A stretch of DNA of 64,000 nucleotides from Betaproteobacteria bacterium (GCA_016868295.1 VGHJ01000007.1:20427-84426), one strand, 5' to 3'; counted from the first letter of the stretch, positions 37,659 to 48,719 are shown. The notes: generated by a model not told the origin, from the sequence alone. Translations and numbers: made by a program.

Positions 37659-40600
37659 TGCACCGATTCCTCCTTCTTCGCCGCCGTCTGCTGCTGGATC
37701 TTCTCCACCTTGGGATCGGCCCAGCCGCCGCTGATGGCGTATTCGAAGGCGAACATCTTGCCCAGGGGATCCTTGAGGATCTTCTGCGCCAACCAGGCGG
37801 CGGCGCCCACCGCCGGGTTGGCGATCATGGCGCCGACCGCCAGCGTTTCCGACAGCGCCGGCTCGACGCGCACGCGCAGGTTCTGCGTCTCGCCGGGGAT
37901 GCTCGCCTCGCCCTTGATGTAGATGCTGGCCGACGGCCCCAGGATCTGCAGATCCTGGGTGCTGAGAACGCCGCGCGCCACCCTGGCGCTGCCGGAGATC
38001 GAGTCGAAGGCGAAGCCCTCGGTGAAGATGTCGCGGAAATCCAGCGTGATGCGCCGCGGCAGGGATTGCAGGCTGAGGATGCCGAGCAGGCGGCCGGCGC
38101 CGGGATCAAGCCTGTTGAACTGGCCGTTCGCCGCCTCGGCCTTCAGCGCGCCGTCCAGCGTGGCGTGGTCGATCTGCGTCGGCGTGCCGGCCCAGGAGAC
38201 CTTGCCCTCCAGCTTCGCCGTGCCGCGCCTGACGGCGTGGGGGTAGCCGAGGCGCTCCAGCATCCGGCCGATGTCGGCGACGTCGAGCTTGAAATTGAGC
38301 TGCGTGCCCTGCTCGCGCCAGAGGCCGTCGGACTGCAGCGTGCCGTCCGGGCTGCCTATGGCGAGCTTGTCCATCCGCCAGGCATTCGCCTCGTTGGTCG
38401 CCATCAGTTCCAGCCTGCCCAGCTTCCTGCCGCGCAGCGTGAAGCTGTCGGCGACGATGTCGAGGCCGGGCAGCTCGCGCAGCGGCTCTTCCTCGATGAG
38501 GGCGTAACCCGGCCGCGTGTCGTTGAGGCTGAACTGCTTCAGGCGCGCCGACAGGCGCCCCTTGCCGCCCTTCTTCCAGGCGAATTCTCCGGTGGCGTCC
38601 TGGCTCGCCACCTGGCCCTGCCAGGCATCGTCGGCCAGCGCCGCCTTCAGCGTCACCTCGTGGAAGGGCCGCGAAAAGGCGATCAGCTCGCCCACGCGCA
38701 GGTTGAGCGCAGTGACATGGAAGGGATCGCCGCCGTCGCCGCCGTGGGCGGGAAACTGGCTGCGCCAGAAGTCCGCGTTGAACGACGGCACGTTGGCCGC
38801 GACCAGCGTGCCCCGCTCGGGCAGGGCGGGCGGCTCGCCCATGCCGATGCCGATGGCGCCGCGCTCGACCGCCATGCCGCCGCGCTCCTCCCGGCGCAGG
38901 AACTGCGCGGCCAGCACGCCGCCGAGGTGCAGGCGCACCTCGGCGCGCGCGCCGCCGCCGGCGGGCCCGCTGCTGCGCTCGAAGCGCAGCGGCAGCGTCT
39001 CGGTCGAGGTCTTGTTGAAGGGCGGCGGCAGGCTCGAAGCGATGCCCAGCAGGTTCGATTCGAACCTGGCGGTCGTCGTGCGGTTCTTCACCAGCACGCC
39101 GGCGCGCCAGGCCGTGCTGCCGGAGAGGTGCTCGAGCAGGCGGTGGTCGTGCGTCCTGCGCACGCTGGCGATGCTGAGGCTGCCCTGCGCATTGATCGCC
39201 ACCGCGCCGTCGCCGCGCGTGGCGGCGTTGATGACGAGCGGCGAACCGAAAAGCTGCGCGCTCGCGTCCTTCATGCTGACGCTGCTGCCGGTGAACTGCA
39301 GGCGGCCGCTCGCCTCGGTCAGCGGCGGCAGGTCGGGATCGAGCGTCAGTTCGTTCCTCACGAAGTGGTACTCGCCCTCGGTCAGGGTGTTGGACACCTT
39401 GCGCAGCGGGATGGTCAGCTTGAGCGCGAGCGTGCCGCTGCCCGTCGCGCGCATGCCTTCGGTGAAGCGGTCGATGTTCTCCGACACCGGGCTGCTTTCG
39501 ATGTAGCGCAGGAAGCCCGCCGTGGCGCCGGTGGCGCGCCCCTTGACGACGAGGATTTCCTCCGGCGCCTCGAGGTCGGCGATCTCGGCGCTGACGCCCG
39601 AGATGGCGACGTCGAAGATATTGCCCTTGTCGGCGCGGATCAGCATGCGCTTGCCTTCGAAGAGCAGGTCGCCCGTGATGTTGTCGATGCCCGGCCAGTC
39701 CGGCGAAAAGCGCAGCTGCGTGCCGGCCATCTTCGCGTCGACGCGGAAGATGCCGTCCTTGCCGTCGGCGAAGGGGAAGTGCTTGAGATCGCCCTTGAGC
39801 TGCAGGTTGGCGTTGTCGGCCCTGCCGCCGGTGATGGCCTCGCGCAGCCAGTTGCGCACGTCGCGGTTCACCACCAGCGGCATGTAGCGCCACACCGCCG
39901 CGCCGTCGGCGCGGGTGAGGCGGCCGCTCAGGTCGATCTCGCCGGGCCCTTCCGCACGGGTGGCATAGCGGCCGCTGAAGCTGCCGTCGGCATCCTGGTT
40001 GCTGAAGGAGACGTTGTTCAACTGCAGCTCGACCTGCCCGCCGGCCATCTTCCAGTCGATCTTCGCCGCAAGCTGCTCGAATTCCTTGCGCGACGTGAAC
40101 ACCATGGGCAGGTCCAGCGTCACGTTGCGGCTCTGCAGGGTGAAGGTGCCGCCCTTCTCGTTGCCCTCGATGGTCCCCGTCAGGCCGGAAAACCCCGGAA
40201 TGTAGGCGGCGGCATGCCGCTCCAGGTCCTCGAAGCGGGTGCGCAGGCTGTAGGCGGAGATCGCGCCGGGATCGCCGCGCCAGCCCGCCTTCAGGTCGTA
40301 GAGGCGGCCGGCCAGGGCGTAGTCGTCGAGATGCTTCTGCGAGGCCTCGTCGAGCGGCAGGAAGCCGACCAGCCGCCGCAGCGCGCCGAGGTCGAGGCCG
40401 TTGGCGGCGAGCTCGCCGCGCGCCGGCCGGTTGCCTTCGGTCGCCGTCCAGCGCAGGGCGAGGTCAGTGGGCGAAAGGGCGATGCCGTCCCGCGTGGCGA
40501 GCGTCAGCTTGCGCGTGGCGAACTCGAATCCGCCGGGGTGGCGGCTGCCGGAGACGCGGCCGTTGAGGGAGGCCAGGTCGAGCATGGGGCGGCCGCGCGC

Positions 40601-41542
40601 CAGACGCAGCTGCACGTCGCGCAGGGCGATGTCCGCCGTCATCGACTCCATCTGCATGTCGGCGAAGCCGAGCCACAGGCGCATGCCGCCCGAGCCGCGC
40701 GGCAGTTCGACCGGGTAATCGACCCAGGCGCGCCAGCCGGCGAGATCGGCATAGTCGAGCTCGGCATACAGCTTGCCCGTCCAGGCCTCCAGCCGGTCGA
40801 GGTCGGCGCCGCGCAGGTCGCCGCGCACGTCGAGTCGCGCCGCCAGCGCCTGCGGCGGCAGGGCGGTCAGGCCGAAGCGATGGCGGCGGCCGTCGTTCTG
40901 CAGGGTAAAGTTGAGCTGGCGCAGCTCGAGCGGCGGCGCGCCGCGCTTCTCGTCCTCCCAGCGGATGGTGGCGTTGCGCACGACGACCCGCTTCTGCGCC
41001 AGCAGCCAGTCGGCGAAATCGCTGCCGCTCGCCTCGGTGTTGACCTGGATGCCGGCGATGAAGATGCGGCCGTTCCTGCCGCGGCGGATGCTCAGCGTCG
41101 GCGCATCGACCTCGAGCCGGTGCAGCACGAGCTGGCGGTGCCAGAGCGAGGACCAGGAGAGGTCGGTCTCGACCGTCTCGAAAGTCAGTCCCGGCCGGCC
41201 GGCGGCATCGTGGATGCTGAAGCCGCGCAGCGAGAGATGCGGGCGCAGGCCGTTCCAGTGGGTGTCGATGCGCCGGATGGTCACCGGCAGGCCGACCGCG
41301 CGGGAAATGCCGCGCGCGATGTCCTCGCGGTAGCTCTCGATGTTCGGCAGCACCGAGTAGCGCAGCGCCAGCACGAGCAGGGCGAAGCCGAAGTAGCCGA
41401 GCCAGAACAGCCAGACGAGGGTACGGCGCAGCCAGGCGGGCAGCCAGGCCAAGCGCGCCAGGCGAGCCAGCCGTCGCAGGTTGCCCGGGCGTGCCGGTGC
41501 TGAGGTCGTGGTCGAGTTTTCTTGCATCAATGGTCCGGGCAT
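37655..41542 (-). CDS. YhdP family (AsmA-like, DUF3971) envelope protein
   Basis: ~1290 aa; N-terminal TM; NLRVRVEPALSETLAVGAMIANPAVGAAAWLAQKILKDPLGKMFAFEYAISGGWADPKVEKI; gene order. Confidence 0.9.
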   Translation of the reverse strand: MPGPLMQENSTTTSAPARPGNLRRLARLARLAWLPAWLRRTLVWLFWLGYFGFALLVLALRYSVLPNIESYREDIARGISRAVGLPVTIRRIDTHWNGLRPHLSLRGFSIHDAAGRPGLTFETVETDLSWSSLWHRQLVLHRLEVDAPTLSIRRGRNGRIFIAGIQVNTEASGSDFADWLLAQKRVVVRNATIRWEDEKRGAPPLELRQLNFTLQNDGRRHRFGLTALPPQALAARLDVRGDLRGADLDRLEAWTGKLYAELDYADLAGWRAWVDYPVELPRGSGGMRLWLGFADMQMESMTADIALRDVQLRLARGRPMLDLASLNGRVSGSRHPGGFEFATRKLTLATRDGIALSPTDLALRWTATEGNRPARGELAANGLDLGALRRLVGFLPLDEASQKHLDDYALAGRLYDLKAGWRGDPGAISAYSLRTRFEDLERHAAAYIPGFSGLTGTIEGNEKGGTFTLQSRNVTLDLPMVFTSRKEFEQLAAKIDWKMAGGQVELQLNNVSFSNQDADGSFSGRYATRAEGPGEIDLSGRLTRADGAAVWRYMPLVVNRDVRNWLREAITGGRADNANLQLKGDLKHFPFADGKDGIFRVDAKMAGTQLRFSPDWPGIDNITGDLLFEGKRMLIRADKGNIFDVAISGVSAEIADLEAPEEILVVKGRATGATAGFLRYIESSPVSENIDRFTEGMRATGSGTLALKLTIPLRKVSNTLTEGEYHFVRNELTLDPDLPPLTEASGRLQFTGSSVSMKDASAQLFGSPLVINAATRGDGAVAINAQGSLSIASVRRTHDHRLLEHLSGSTAWRAGVLVKNRTTTARFESNLLGIASSLPPPFNKTSTETLPLRFERSSGPAGGGARAEVRLHLGGVLAAQFLRREERGGMAVERGAIGIGMGEPPALPERGTLVAANVPSFNADFWRSQFPAHGGDGGDPFHVTALNLRVGELIAFSRPFHEVTLKAALADDAWQGQVASQDATGEFAWKKGGKGRLSARLKQFSLNDTRPGYALIEEEPLRELPGLDIVADSFTLRGRKLGRLELMATNEANAWRMDKLAIGSPDGTLQSDGLWREQGTQLNFKLDVADIGRMLERLGYPHAVRRGTAKLEGKVSWAGTPTQIDHATLDGALKAEAANGQFNRLDPGAGRLLGILSLQSLPRRITLDFRDIFTEGFAFDSISGSARVARGVLSTQDLQILGPSASIYIKGEASIPGETQNLRVRVEPALSETLAVGAMIANPAVGAAAWLAQKILKDPLGKMFAFEYAISGGWADPKVEKIQQQTAAKKEESVQ

Positions 41543-41612
41543 CGCGCCGCCTTGGTTACAATCGCGGCTGACGCCCATCGGCGATAGTGAATTCTACTCG
41601 TATAACGCTTAA

Positions 41613-44327
41613 ATGACCTCCCCGAACGACAACGCCGCCCTGCTCGGGCGCGTGCTGCCCCTCTCCCGCTTCCTGGCGCGCCTGGTCGACAGCCGGCCGG
41701 AAATCGGCGAGGAGTTGCACGCGATGCTGCAGCAGCCCTTCGACGCCCGTGCCATGCGCGAGTTCCTCGCCGCCGAGGCGGCCGAGGAGGCCACGCTGCG
41801 CCCCGGCCTGCGCTGCCTGCGCGCCCGCGTCATGGCGCGCATCGCCGCGCGCGACCTGGCCGGGCTGGCCGACCTCGCCGAAGTGACCGAGGCCATGACC
41901 ACCCTGGCCGACGTCGCCGTCGGCCACGCCGCGGACGTGCTCACGGCGCAGCTCGCCGCGCGCCACGGCACGCCGCGCGGACCGGAGGGCGGCGCCCAGG
42001 AACTGATCGTCATCGGCATGGGCAAGCTGGGCGGGCGCGGGCTCAACGTCTCCTCGGACATCGACCTCATCTTCGTCTATGCCGAGGACGGCGAGACCGA
42101 CGGCGCGGGCGCGCGCCTGTCGAATTTCGAGTTCTTCACGCGGCTCGGCCGCCAGTTGATCGGCGCGCTGGCCGAGATCACCGGCGACGGCCAGGTCTTC
42201 CGCGTCGACATACGCCTGCGCCCGAACGGCGACTCCGGCCCGCTGGTGGCGAGCTTCGACATGCTGGAGAACTACTTCATCACCCAGGGGCGCGAGTGGG
42301 AGCGCTACGCCTGGATCAAGGCGCGGCCGCTGCGCGGCGCGCGCGGCGGGGACCTCGCCGCCCTGGCGCGACCCTTCATCTACCGCAAGTACCTCGACTT
42401 CGGCGCCATCAACGCCATGCGCGAGCTGCACGCGCAGATCCGCCGCGAGGTGGCGCGCAAGGACATGGCCGACAACATCAAGCTCGGCCCCGGCGGCATC
42501 CGCGAGATCGAGTTCATCGCCCAGGTGTTCCAGCTCATCCGCGGCGGGCGCGACAAGGCGCTGCAGATCCGCCCCACCCTGCTCGTGCTGGCGCTGCTCG
42601 CCGAGCGCGGCATTCTCGGTGACGGCGCGGTGCGCGAGCTGGCCGCCGCCTACCGCTTCCTGCGCAAGCTGGAACACCGCCTGCAGTACCTCGACGATGC
42701 GCAGACGCACATGCTGCCGGCGCGGGAAGAGGATCGCGAACTGATCGCGCGCGGCATGGGCGCGGCCTCCTACGCCGCCCTGCTCGAGGAGCTCGACGAC
42801 CACCGCGCCAACGTCAGCCGCCACTTCGAGGCGGTCTTCGCCGACCCCAACCGCAAGGGCCACGACCTCGCCGCCGTCTGGCAGGGCTGCGAGAACGGCG
42901 CCGAGGCGGCGGAAGAACTCGGCCGCCTCGGTTACGGCGAGGCCAAATCCGGCGCGCGGCGCCTCGCCGGCATCCGCGGCGGCAACCGCTACCAGCAGAT
43001 GCCGCCGGGCATCCGCGAGCGCTTCGACGCCCTCGTGCCGCGCCTGATCGAGGCGGCGGCGCAGACGCCCAACCCCGACGCCACGCTGGCGCGCGGCCTC
43101 GACCTGCTCGAAGCCATCAGCCGCCGCGCCGCCTACCTCGCCCTGCTGCAGCAGTACCCGCAGGCGCTGCACAAGGTGGCGCAGCTGGCGGGGGCCTCGA
43201 GCTGGGCGGCGACGTACCTGACGCGCCACCCGGTGCTGCTCGACGAGCTGCTCGACGCGCGCCTGCTCGAAGCCGTGCCCGACTGGGCCGCCTTCCGCGC
43301 CCAGCTGGCGCAGGAGCTCGACGAGCACGAGACCGACACCGAGCGGCAGATGGACATCATGCGCGAAGCCCATCACGCCCAGGTGTTCCGCCTGCTGGCG
43401 CAGGACCTCGCCGGCCTGCTCACCGTGGAGAAGCAGGCCGACCATCTCTCCGAGCTGGCCGACATCATGCTCGACCTCTCGCTGCGCCTGACCTGGCGCA
43501 AGCTGTTGAAGCGCCACCGCGAGGAGCCGAAATTCGCCGTCATCGCCTACGGCAAGCTGGGCGGCAAGGAGCTCGGCTACGCCTCCGACCTCGACATCAT
43601 CTTCCTCTATGAGGACGAGCACCCGGACGCGCCGGAGCTCTACGCGCGCCTGGCGACACGCCTGAACACCTGGATCTCCAGCGCGACGCCGGCCGGCATC
43701 CTGTTCCAGACCGACCTGCGCCTGCGTCCGAACGGCGAATCCGGCCTGCTGGTGAGCTCGGTCGAGGCCTTCCGCCAGTACCAGACGGAATCCGCCTGGG
43801 TGTGGGAGCACCAGGCGCTGACGCGGGCGCGTTTTTCCGCCGGGGACGCCGCCGTCGGCCAGGCCTTCGAGGCGATCCGCGTCGCGGTGCTGCGCCAGCC
43901 GCGCGATCTCGACGCCCTGCGCGGCGAGGTGCTGGCGATGCGCCAGCGCATGGCCGACGCGCATGCCAACAAGAGCGACCTCTTCGACCTCAAGCACGAC
44001 CGCGGCGGCCTCATCGACGTCGAGTTCATCGTGCAGTACCTCGTGCTGGGGCATGCGCACGACCACGCCGAGCTCACCGCCAACCTCGGCAACCTTGCCC
44101 TGCTGAAGATCGCTTCAGGCCTCGGCCTCGTCCCGCACGCGCTCGCCGAGCGCGTGCGCGAGGCCTACCGGACCTACCGCAAGCTGCAGCACGGCCTGCG
44201 CCTGAACGACGCCGCCTATGCGCGCGTGCCGCGCGATACCGTGGCGCAGGAAATCGCTTGCGTCAGCGAACTGTGGGAGCGCGTTTTCCAGAAGGGGGAT
44301 CGCGGGCCCGACGCGGAGAGCGTATGA
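41613..44327 (+). CDS. glnE: Bifunctional [glutamine synthetase] adenylyltransferase/deadenylase
   Basis: VIGMGKLGGRGLNVSSDIDLIFVY and IAYGKLGGKELGYASDLDIIFLYEDE duplicated nucleotidyltransferase motifs. Confidence 0.96.
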   Translation: MTSPNDNAALLGRVLPLSRFLARLVDSRPEIGEELHAMLQQPFDARAMREFLAAEAAEEATLRPGLRCLRARVMARIAARDLAGLADLAEVTEAMTTLADVAVGHAADVLTAQLAARHGTPRGPEGGAQELIVIGMGKLGGRGLNVSSDIDLIFVYAEDGETDGAGARLSNFEFFTRLGRQLIGALAEITGDGQVFRVDIRLRPNGDSGPLVASFDMLENYFITQGREWERYAWIKARPLRGARGGDLAALARPFIYRKYLDFGAINAMRELHAQIRREVARKDMADNIKLGPGGIREIEFIAQVFQLIRGGRDKALQIRPTLLVLALLAERGILGDGAVRELAAAYRFLRKLEHRLQYLDDAQTHMLPAREEDRELIARGMGAASYAALLEELDDHRANVSRHFEAVFADPNRKGHDLAAVWQGCENGAEAAEELGRLGYGEAKSGARRLAGIRGGNRYQQMPPGIRERFDALVPRLIEAAAQTPNPDATLARGLDLLEAISRRAAYLALLQQYPQALHKVAQLAGASSWAATYLTRHPVLLDELLDARLLEAVPDWAAFRAQLAQELDEHETDTERQMDIMREAHHAQVFRLLAQDLAGLLTVEKQADHLSELADIMLDLSLRLTWRKLLKRHREEPKFAVIAYGKLGGKELGYASDLDIIFLYEDEHPDAPELYARLATRLNTWISSATPAGILFQTDLRLRPNGESGLLVSSVEAFRQYQTESAWVWEHQALTRARFSAGDAAVGQAFEAIRVAVLRQPRDLDALRGEVLAMRQRMADAHANKSDLFDLKHDRGGLIDVEFIVQYLVLGHAHDHAELTANLGNLALLKIASGLGLVPHALAERVREAYRTYRKLQHGLRLNDAAYARVPRDTVAQEIACVSELWERVFQKGDRGPDAESV

Positions 44328-44382
44328 TTGCTCAGCTTGGCGCTCCGCGCGTCCGGCCCAGTCGAATCTCAAGAACAACGTC

Positions 44383-46785
44383 ATGACGATTCGCCATCTC
44401 CGGCCGGCCCAGAAGATCGCCGGCGCCTACGCCCTCTTCGGCATCGCCTGGATTCTCGTCTCAGACGAGCTGCTGCTGGCCACCGTGCCGGACAAAACCG
44501 TCTTCTTCGACCTCAGCCTCTGGAAGGGGCTCGTCTTCGTGCTCGGCACGGCATTTCTGATCTATCTCGTAGCCGATCGCCACAAGCCGCGCACGGTCGA
44601 GGAATACAAGGCGCTGGACGTCGACCCGCGCATGTGGCCGCTGGTCCTGGTGTTTGCCCTGCTGGCGGCCGTCATCGTTCTCGCCGGCATCGGCAGCGCC
44701 GCCTACATCGCCGCCGGCTACCGCAACAGCGAGACCGAACGGCTGCAGGCCATCGCCGACCTCAAGGTCCGGCAGATCGGCGCCTGGCTCGCCGAACGCC
44801 GCGCCGACGCGCACACCCTGCTCAACGACGACAGCCTGGCGGAAGATGCCTGGCGCTGGCGCGAAAAGGGCGATGCCGCCGCCCGGGACAGGCTGCTGAA
44901 GCGCCTCAACTCCTACCGCCGCGCCTACGGCTACGGGAGGGGCATGCTGCTCGACGAAACGGGCGGAGCGATTCTCACGGCGGGAGCCGGCGAACACGTG
45001 GAGTCCCCTATCCTGCGCGACACCGTGCGCCGGGCGATCGCGGAACACCGCATTCTCGACACCGACCTGTACCGGATCGCGGCGCAGGAACCTGGGGAAG
45101 TGCACCTCGAATTCGTCATCCCCCTCCCGGAAACCCCGCAACGTCCCCGCCTGGCGATTACGCTGGATGCCGACCCGGCGAATCTTCTCTTTCCTCTCGT
45201 CCAGTCCTGGCCGACACCCAGCGCCAGCGGCGAGACACTGCTGTTCAGGAAAGACGGCGAGCGCATCCTGTACCTCAACGAACTGCGCCATCTCACCGAC
45301 ACCGCACTCCGGATGAGCGTGCCGGTCGCGGGCAGCGACCTGCTGGCGGTGCAGGTGGCAACCGGCCGCGCGGCGGCGGACAGCGCCGTGGAGGGCGTCG
45401 ACTACCGCGGCGTGCCAGTGGTGGGCGTGGTCAAGGTCATCGGGGAAACCGGCTGGTATCTGGTAGCCAAGCTGGACAAGGAAGAACTCTATGCCCAGGC
45501 CAGGAGGGACGGCGTCTGGATCCTGCTAGTGGTTTCCCTGACCCTGCTCGCCGCCACCGCCGCGTCGCGCCTGGCCTACAAGCGCCGCGAGCTGCGCATC
45601 GCCCTCGCCCAGCATCGCCAGGAGGCGGAAAAGGCGCAGGCGCTGCAGCATCTCAGGCAGGCGGAGGAACAGCTGCGCATGCTCTGGCTGGCCGTGGAGC
45701 AAAGCCCGGAGAGCATCCTCATCACCGATCTCGACGCGCGCATCGAGTACGCCAACGAGGCCTTCACCCGCGTCAGCGGCTATTCGCGCGAGGAGGCGCT
45801 CGGCCAGAACCCGCACATCCTGCTGTCGGGCAAAACGCCCGCGGCGACCCACGCCGCGCTGTGGGAGGCGCTGACCGCCGGCCGCACCTGGCAGGGGGAA
45901 TTCGTCAACCAGCGCAAGAACGGCGAGGCCTATGTCGAATGGGCCGTCATTTCGCCGGTGCGCCAGGCGGACGGGCGCATCACCCATTACCTGGCGGTGA
46001 AGAGCGACATCACGGAGCGGAAGCGCCTCGACGCCGAACTGGACCGCCACCGCCACCACCTGGAGGAACTGGTGGAGGCGCGCACTGCGGCGCTGGCGCG
46101 GGCCAACCGCGAGCTGGAGTCCTTCTCCTATTCCGTCTCGCACGACCTGCGCGCACCGCTGCGGGCCATCAACGGCTACGCCCATCTGCTGCTCGAAGAC
46201 AGCCGCGACAGATGGACGGCCGAAGAACGCGATTTCCTGAACCGCGTCGTCCGCGCCGCCAACAGGATGGGGCAACTCATCGACGACATCCTGGAATTCT
46301 CGCGCGTGTCGCGCGCCGAGATGAAAATGGCGCAGGTGGACATGCACGGCCTGGCCCAGGCCTGCCTGGACGAGCAGGCCGGCGACTACCCCGCGGCGCG
46401 CATCGTGCTCGGCCCACTGCCGCCGGCCTTCGGCGACGAGACCGCGCTGCGGCAGGTGTTCGCCAACCTGATCGGCAACGCCCTCAAGTATTCGTCGAAG
46501 CAGGAGGCGCCGAGGATCGAGATCGGCGCGCAGGAGCAGGAGGGGGAAACCGCCTATTACGTGCGCGACAACGGCGCCGGCTTCAGCATGGAATACGCCC
46601 AGCGCCTCTTCGGCGTCTTCCAGCGCATGCACACCGACGCCGAGTTCCCCGGGACCGGCATCGGCCTGGCCATCGTCAAGAATATCGTCGAGCGGCACGG
46701 CGGCCGCGTGTGGGCCGAGTCTGTCAAGGGCGAAGGGGCGACCTTCCGCTTCACTCTCGTCCGGAACGGATCCGCCGCCGCCTGA
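44383..46785 (+). CDS. PAS-domain sensor histidine kinase
   Basis: TM segments; PAS (SPESILITDLDARIEYANEAF); SYSVSHDLRAPLRAI H-box; N/G boxes. Confidence 0.93.
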   Translation: MTIRHLRPAQKIAGAYALFGIAWILVSDELLLATVPDKTVFFDLSLWKGLVFVLGTAFLIYLVADRHKPRTVEEYKALDVDPRMWPLVLVFALLAAVIVLAGIGSAAYIAAGYRNSETERLQAIADLKVRQIGAWLAERRADAHTLLNDDSLAEDAWRWREKGDAAARDRLLKRLNSYRRAYGYGRGMLLDETGGAILTAGAGEHVESPILRDTVRRAIAEHRILDTDLYRIAAQEPGEVHLEFVIPLPETPQRPRLAITLDADPANLLFPLVQSWPTPSASGETLLFRKDGERILYLNELRHLTDTALRMSVPVAGSDLLAVQVATGRAAADSAVEGVDYRGVPVVGVVKVIGETGWYLVAKLDKEELYAQARRDGVWILLVVSLTLLAATAASRLAYKRRELRIALAQHRQEAEKAQALQHLRQAEEQLRMLWLAVEQSPESILITDLDARIEYANEAFTRVSGYSREEALGQNPHILLSGKTPAATHAALWEALTAGRTWQGEFVNQRKNGEAYVEWAVISPVRQADGRITHYLAVKSDITERKRLDAELDRHRHHLEELVEARTAALARANRELESFSYSVSHDLRAPLRAINGYAHLLLEDSRDRWTAEERDFLNRVVRAANRMGQLIDDILEFSRVSRAEMKMAQVDMHGLAQACLDEQAGDYPAARIVLGPLPPAFGDETALRQVFANLIGNALKYSSKQEAPRIEIGAQEQEGETAYYVRDNGAGFSMEYAQRLFGVFQRMHTDAEFPGTGIGLAIVKNIVERHGGRVWAESVKGEGATFRFTLVRNGSAAA

Positions 46786-46797
46786 GGAGGAAGCCGG

Positions 46798-47559
46798 TTA
46801 CCAGCGAAAAGTCAGCCCGAACAGCACGGCGCGGTCGGTTGCCGCCTCGCCGTGGCCATGCTTGAGTCCGGCATCGATGTCGAGCGATGGCATGGGCGAC
46901 CAGATGAAGCCGAGGATGCGATAGCGCTGCGTGCCGCGGCTGCCGCGCGCCGGATCGGTGTCGGCGCTCAGGTCGGCCACCAGCCGGAACTGCTCCGCAG
47001 CCTGATAAGTCGCCGCGACGGAGAGATGCCAGAGATCCTGCCGCTCGCCCACGCTGTTGTTGTTGCGACGGTAGCCAAGGTGGGAATGCAGGGTCCAGGG
47101 GCCGGGCGCGTAGCTGAGCACCAGCAGCGAGCCCCAGGTGACGCGCCCGCTGCCGAAGCCACGGTCCTCGTCGCCCGTCGGCAGGGTGATGCCGGGCTTC
47201 ACGGCGAGGCTGAGCGCGTCGCGCTCGAAAAAGCGCCATTTCAGGTCGAGCGAGGCATCGAGCAGCCCGCTGCTCTCGTGCCGCCCCGCGGCATCATGCA
47301 CGTGCAGGCGCACATGGGGCAGGCCGAACTGCAGGTCCATGTTCTCGCGCAAGCCGTAGCTGAGCACCGCCGCCGTCTGCAGCTCGCGCACGCTGACGCC
47401 CGCCGGCCGGTCGCGCGTCTTGTCGACCATGAGCTCCAGCTGATAATTACCCTCGCCCTGCGTGCCGGTGTCCTCTGTCAGCAGCGGATGGGCGGCCCTC
47501 GCCGCCATGCCGTGCAGGGCCAGGCAACAAAAACCGAGGGCAGCAGCACGGTGGCGCAT
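46798..47559 (-). CDS. Outer-membrane/MetA-like transporter protein (hypothetical)
   Basis: Signal peptide; beta-rich; HPLLTEDTGTQGEGNYQLELMVD; C-terminal FRW. Confidence 0.65.
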   Translation of the reverse strand: MRHRAAALGFCCLALHGMAARAAHPLLTEDTGTQGEGNYQLELMVDKTRDRPAGVSVRELQTAAVLSYGLRENMDLQFGLPHVRLHVHDAAGRHESSGLLDASLDLKWRFFERDALSLAVKPGITLPTGDEDRGFGSGRVTWGSLLVLSYAPGPWTLHSHLGYRRNNNSVGERQDLWHLSVAATYQAAEQFRLVADLSADTDPARGSRGTQRYRILGFIWSPMPSLDIDAGLKHGHGEAATDRAVLFGLTFRW

Positions 47560-47561
47560 GG

Positions 47562-48719
47562 TCAGACGGCCCGCAAGCGCTCGCCAGCCGCAGCCAGCGT
47601 GTCCTCGCCCTTGGCGAAGCAGAAGCGGATCACCCTGTCGTCGCGCCCGTCGCGGTAGAAGGCGGAGAAGGGAATCGCCGCCACGCCGTGTTCCTTCGTC
47701 AGGCGCTCGACGAAGTCGCGGTCCGGCTCGTCGGAAATCGCGTCGTAGCGCACCGACTGGAAGTAGGTGCCCGGGCAAGGCAGCGGTTCGAAGCGCGAGC
47801 CCGCCAGCTGCTTGCGGAAGAAATCGCGCTTGGCCTGGTAGAAGTCGGCCAGGCCGAGATAGCGTTCCTTCTCCCGCATGAATTCCGCCAGCGCCAGCTG
47901 CATCGGGTGGTTCACGCAGAAGACGACGAACTGGTGCGCCTTGCGGAATTCCGCCATCAGCTCGCGCGGCGCCAGGCAGTAGGCGATCTTCCAGCCGGTG
48001 ACGTGGCAGGTCTTGCCGAACGACGAGACGACGAAGCTCCTTTCCGCCAGGCCCGGGTAGCGCACCACGCTCTCGTGGCGCTGCCCGTCGAAGACGATGT
48101 GCTCGTACACCTCGTCGGAGACGATGACGATGCCGGTGCCGCGCACCAGCGCCTCCAGGGCGCGCATGTCCTCGGCCGACCACACCGCGCCGCTCGGGTT
48201 GTGCGGCGTGTTGATGACGATCATGCGCGTCTTCGGCCCGATGCGCGCGCGCACCTCGCTCCAGTCCGGCCGGTAGTCCGGAAAAGTCAGCCGGCACGGC
48301 ACGGCGCGGCCGCCGTTCAACTCGATCGACGGCACGTAGGAGTCGTACACCGGCTCGAAGACGATCACCTCGTCGCCCGGCCGCACCAGCGCCGCCACGG
48401 CGGTGAAGATGGCCTGCGTCGCGCCGGCGGTAACGGTGATTTCCTGCTCGACGTCGAAAGCCGGTCCGTAGAGGGCGGCGACCTTCCCGGCGATGGCCTC
48501 GCGCAGCGGGAGCGCGCCGGCCATCAGGGCGTACTGGTTGGCGCCGGCATGCATGTGCTTGGCCACCAGGTCGAACAGCGCCGGCGGCGCCGAGAAATCG
48601 GGAAAGCCCTGCGACAGGTTGATGGCGCCGTGGCTCGCCGCCATCCGCGACATGACGGTGAAGATGGTCGTGCCGACCCAGGGCAGGCGGGAGTCGATCG
48701 GTCCGGGAAAATTCGGCAT
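47562..48719 (-). CDS. PLP-dependent aminotransferase (methionine aminotransferase-like)
   Basis: INLSQGFPDF; VINTPHNPSGAVWS; SFGKTCHVTGWKIAY (PLP lysine). Confidence 0.9.
   Translation of the reverse strand: MPNFPGPIDSRLPWVGTTIFTVMSRMAASHGAINLSQGFPDFSAPPALFDLVAKHMHAGANQYALMAGALPLREAIAGKVAALYGPAFDVEQEITVTAGATQAIFTAVAALVRPGDEVIVFEPVYDSYVPSIELNGGRAVPCRLTFPDYRPDWSEVRARIGPKTRMIVINTPHNPSGAVWSAEDMRALEALVRGTGIVIVSDEVYEHIVFDGQRHESVVRYPGLAERSFVVSSFGKTCHVTGWKIAYCLAPRELMAEFRKAHQFVVFCVNHPMQLALAEFMREKERYLGLADFYQAKRDFFRKQLAGSRFEPLPCPGTYFQSVRYDAISDEPDRDFVERLTKEHGVAAIPFSAFYRDGRDDRVIRFCFAKGEDTLAAAGERLRAV

Noticed and set aside
37658-41503. 1281-aa plus-strand ORF opposite yhdP
   Set aside because: Antisense shadow ORF from high-GC codon bias; low-complexity Gly/Ala/Arg/Val-rich translation. 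The minus-strand YhdP frame is the real gene.
41556-44066. 836-aa minus-strand ORF opposite glnE
   Set aside because: Shadow ORF; GlnE motifs are clear on the plus strand.
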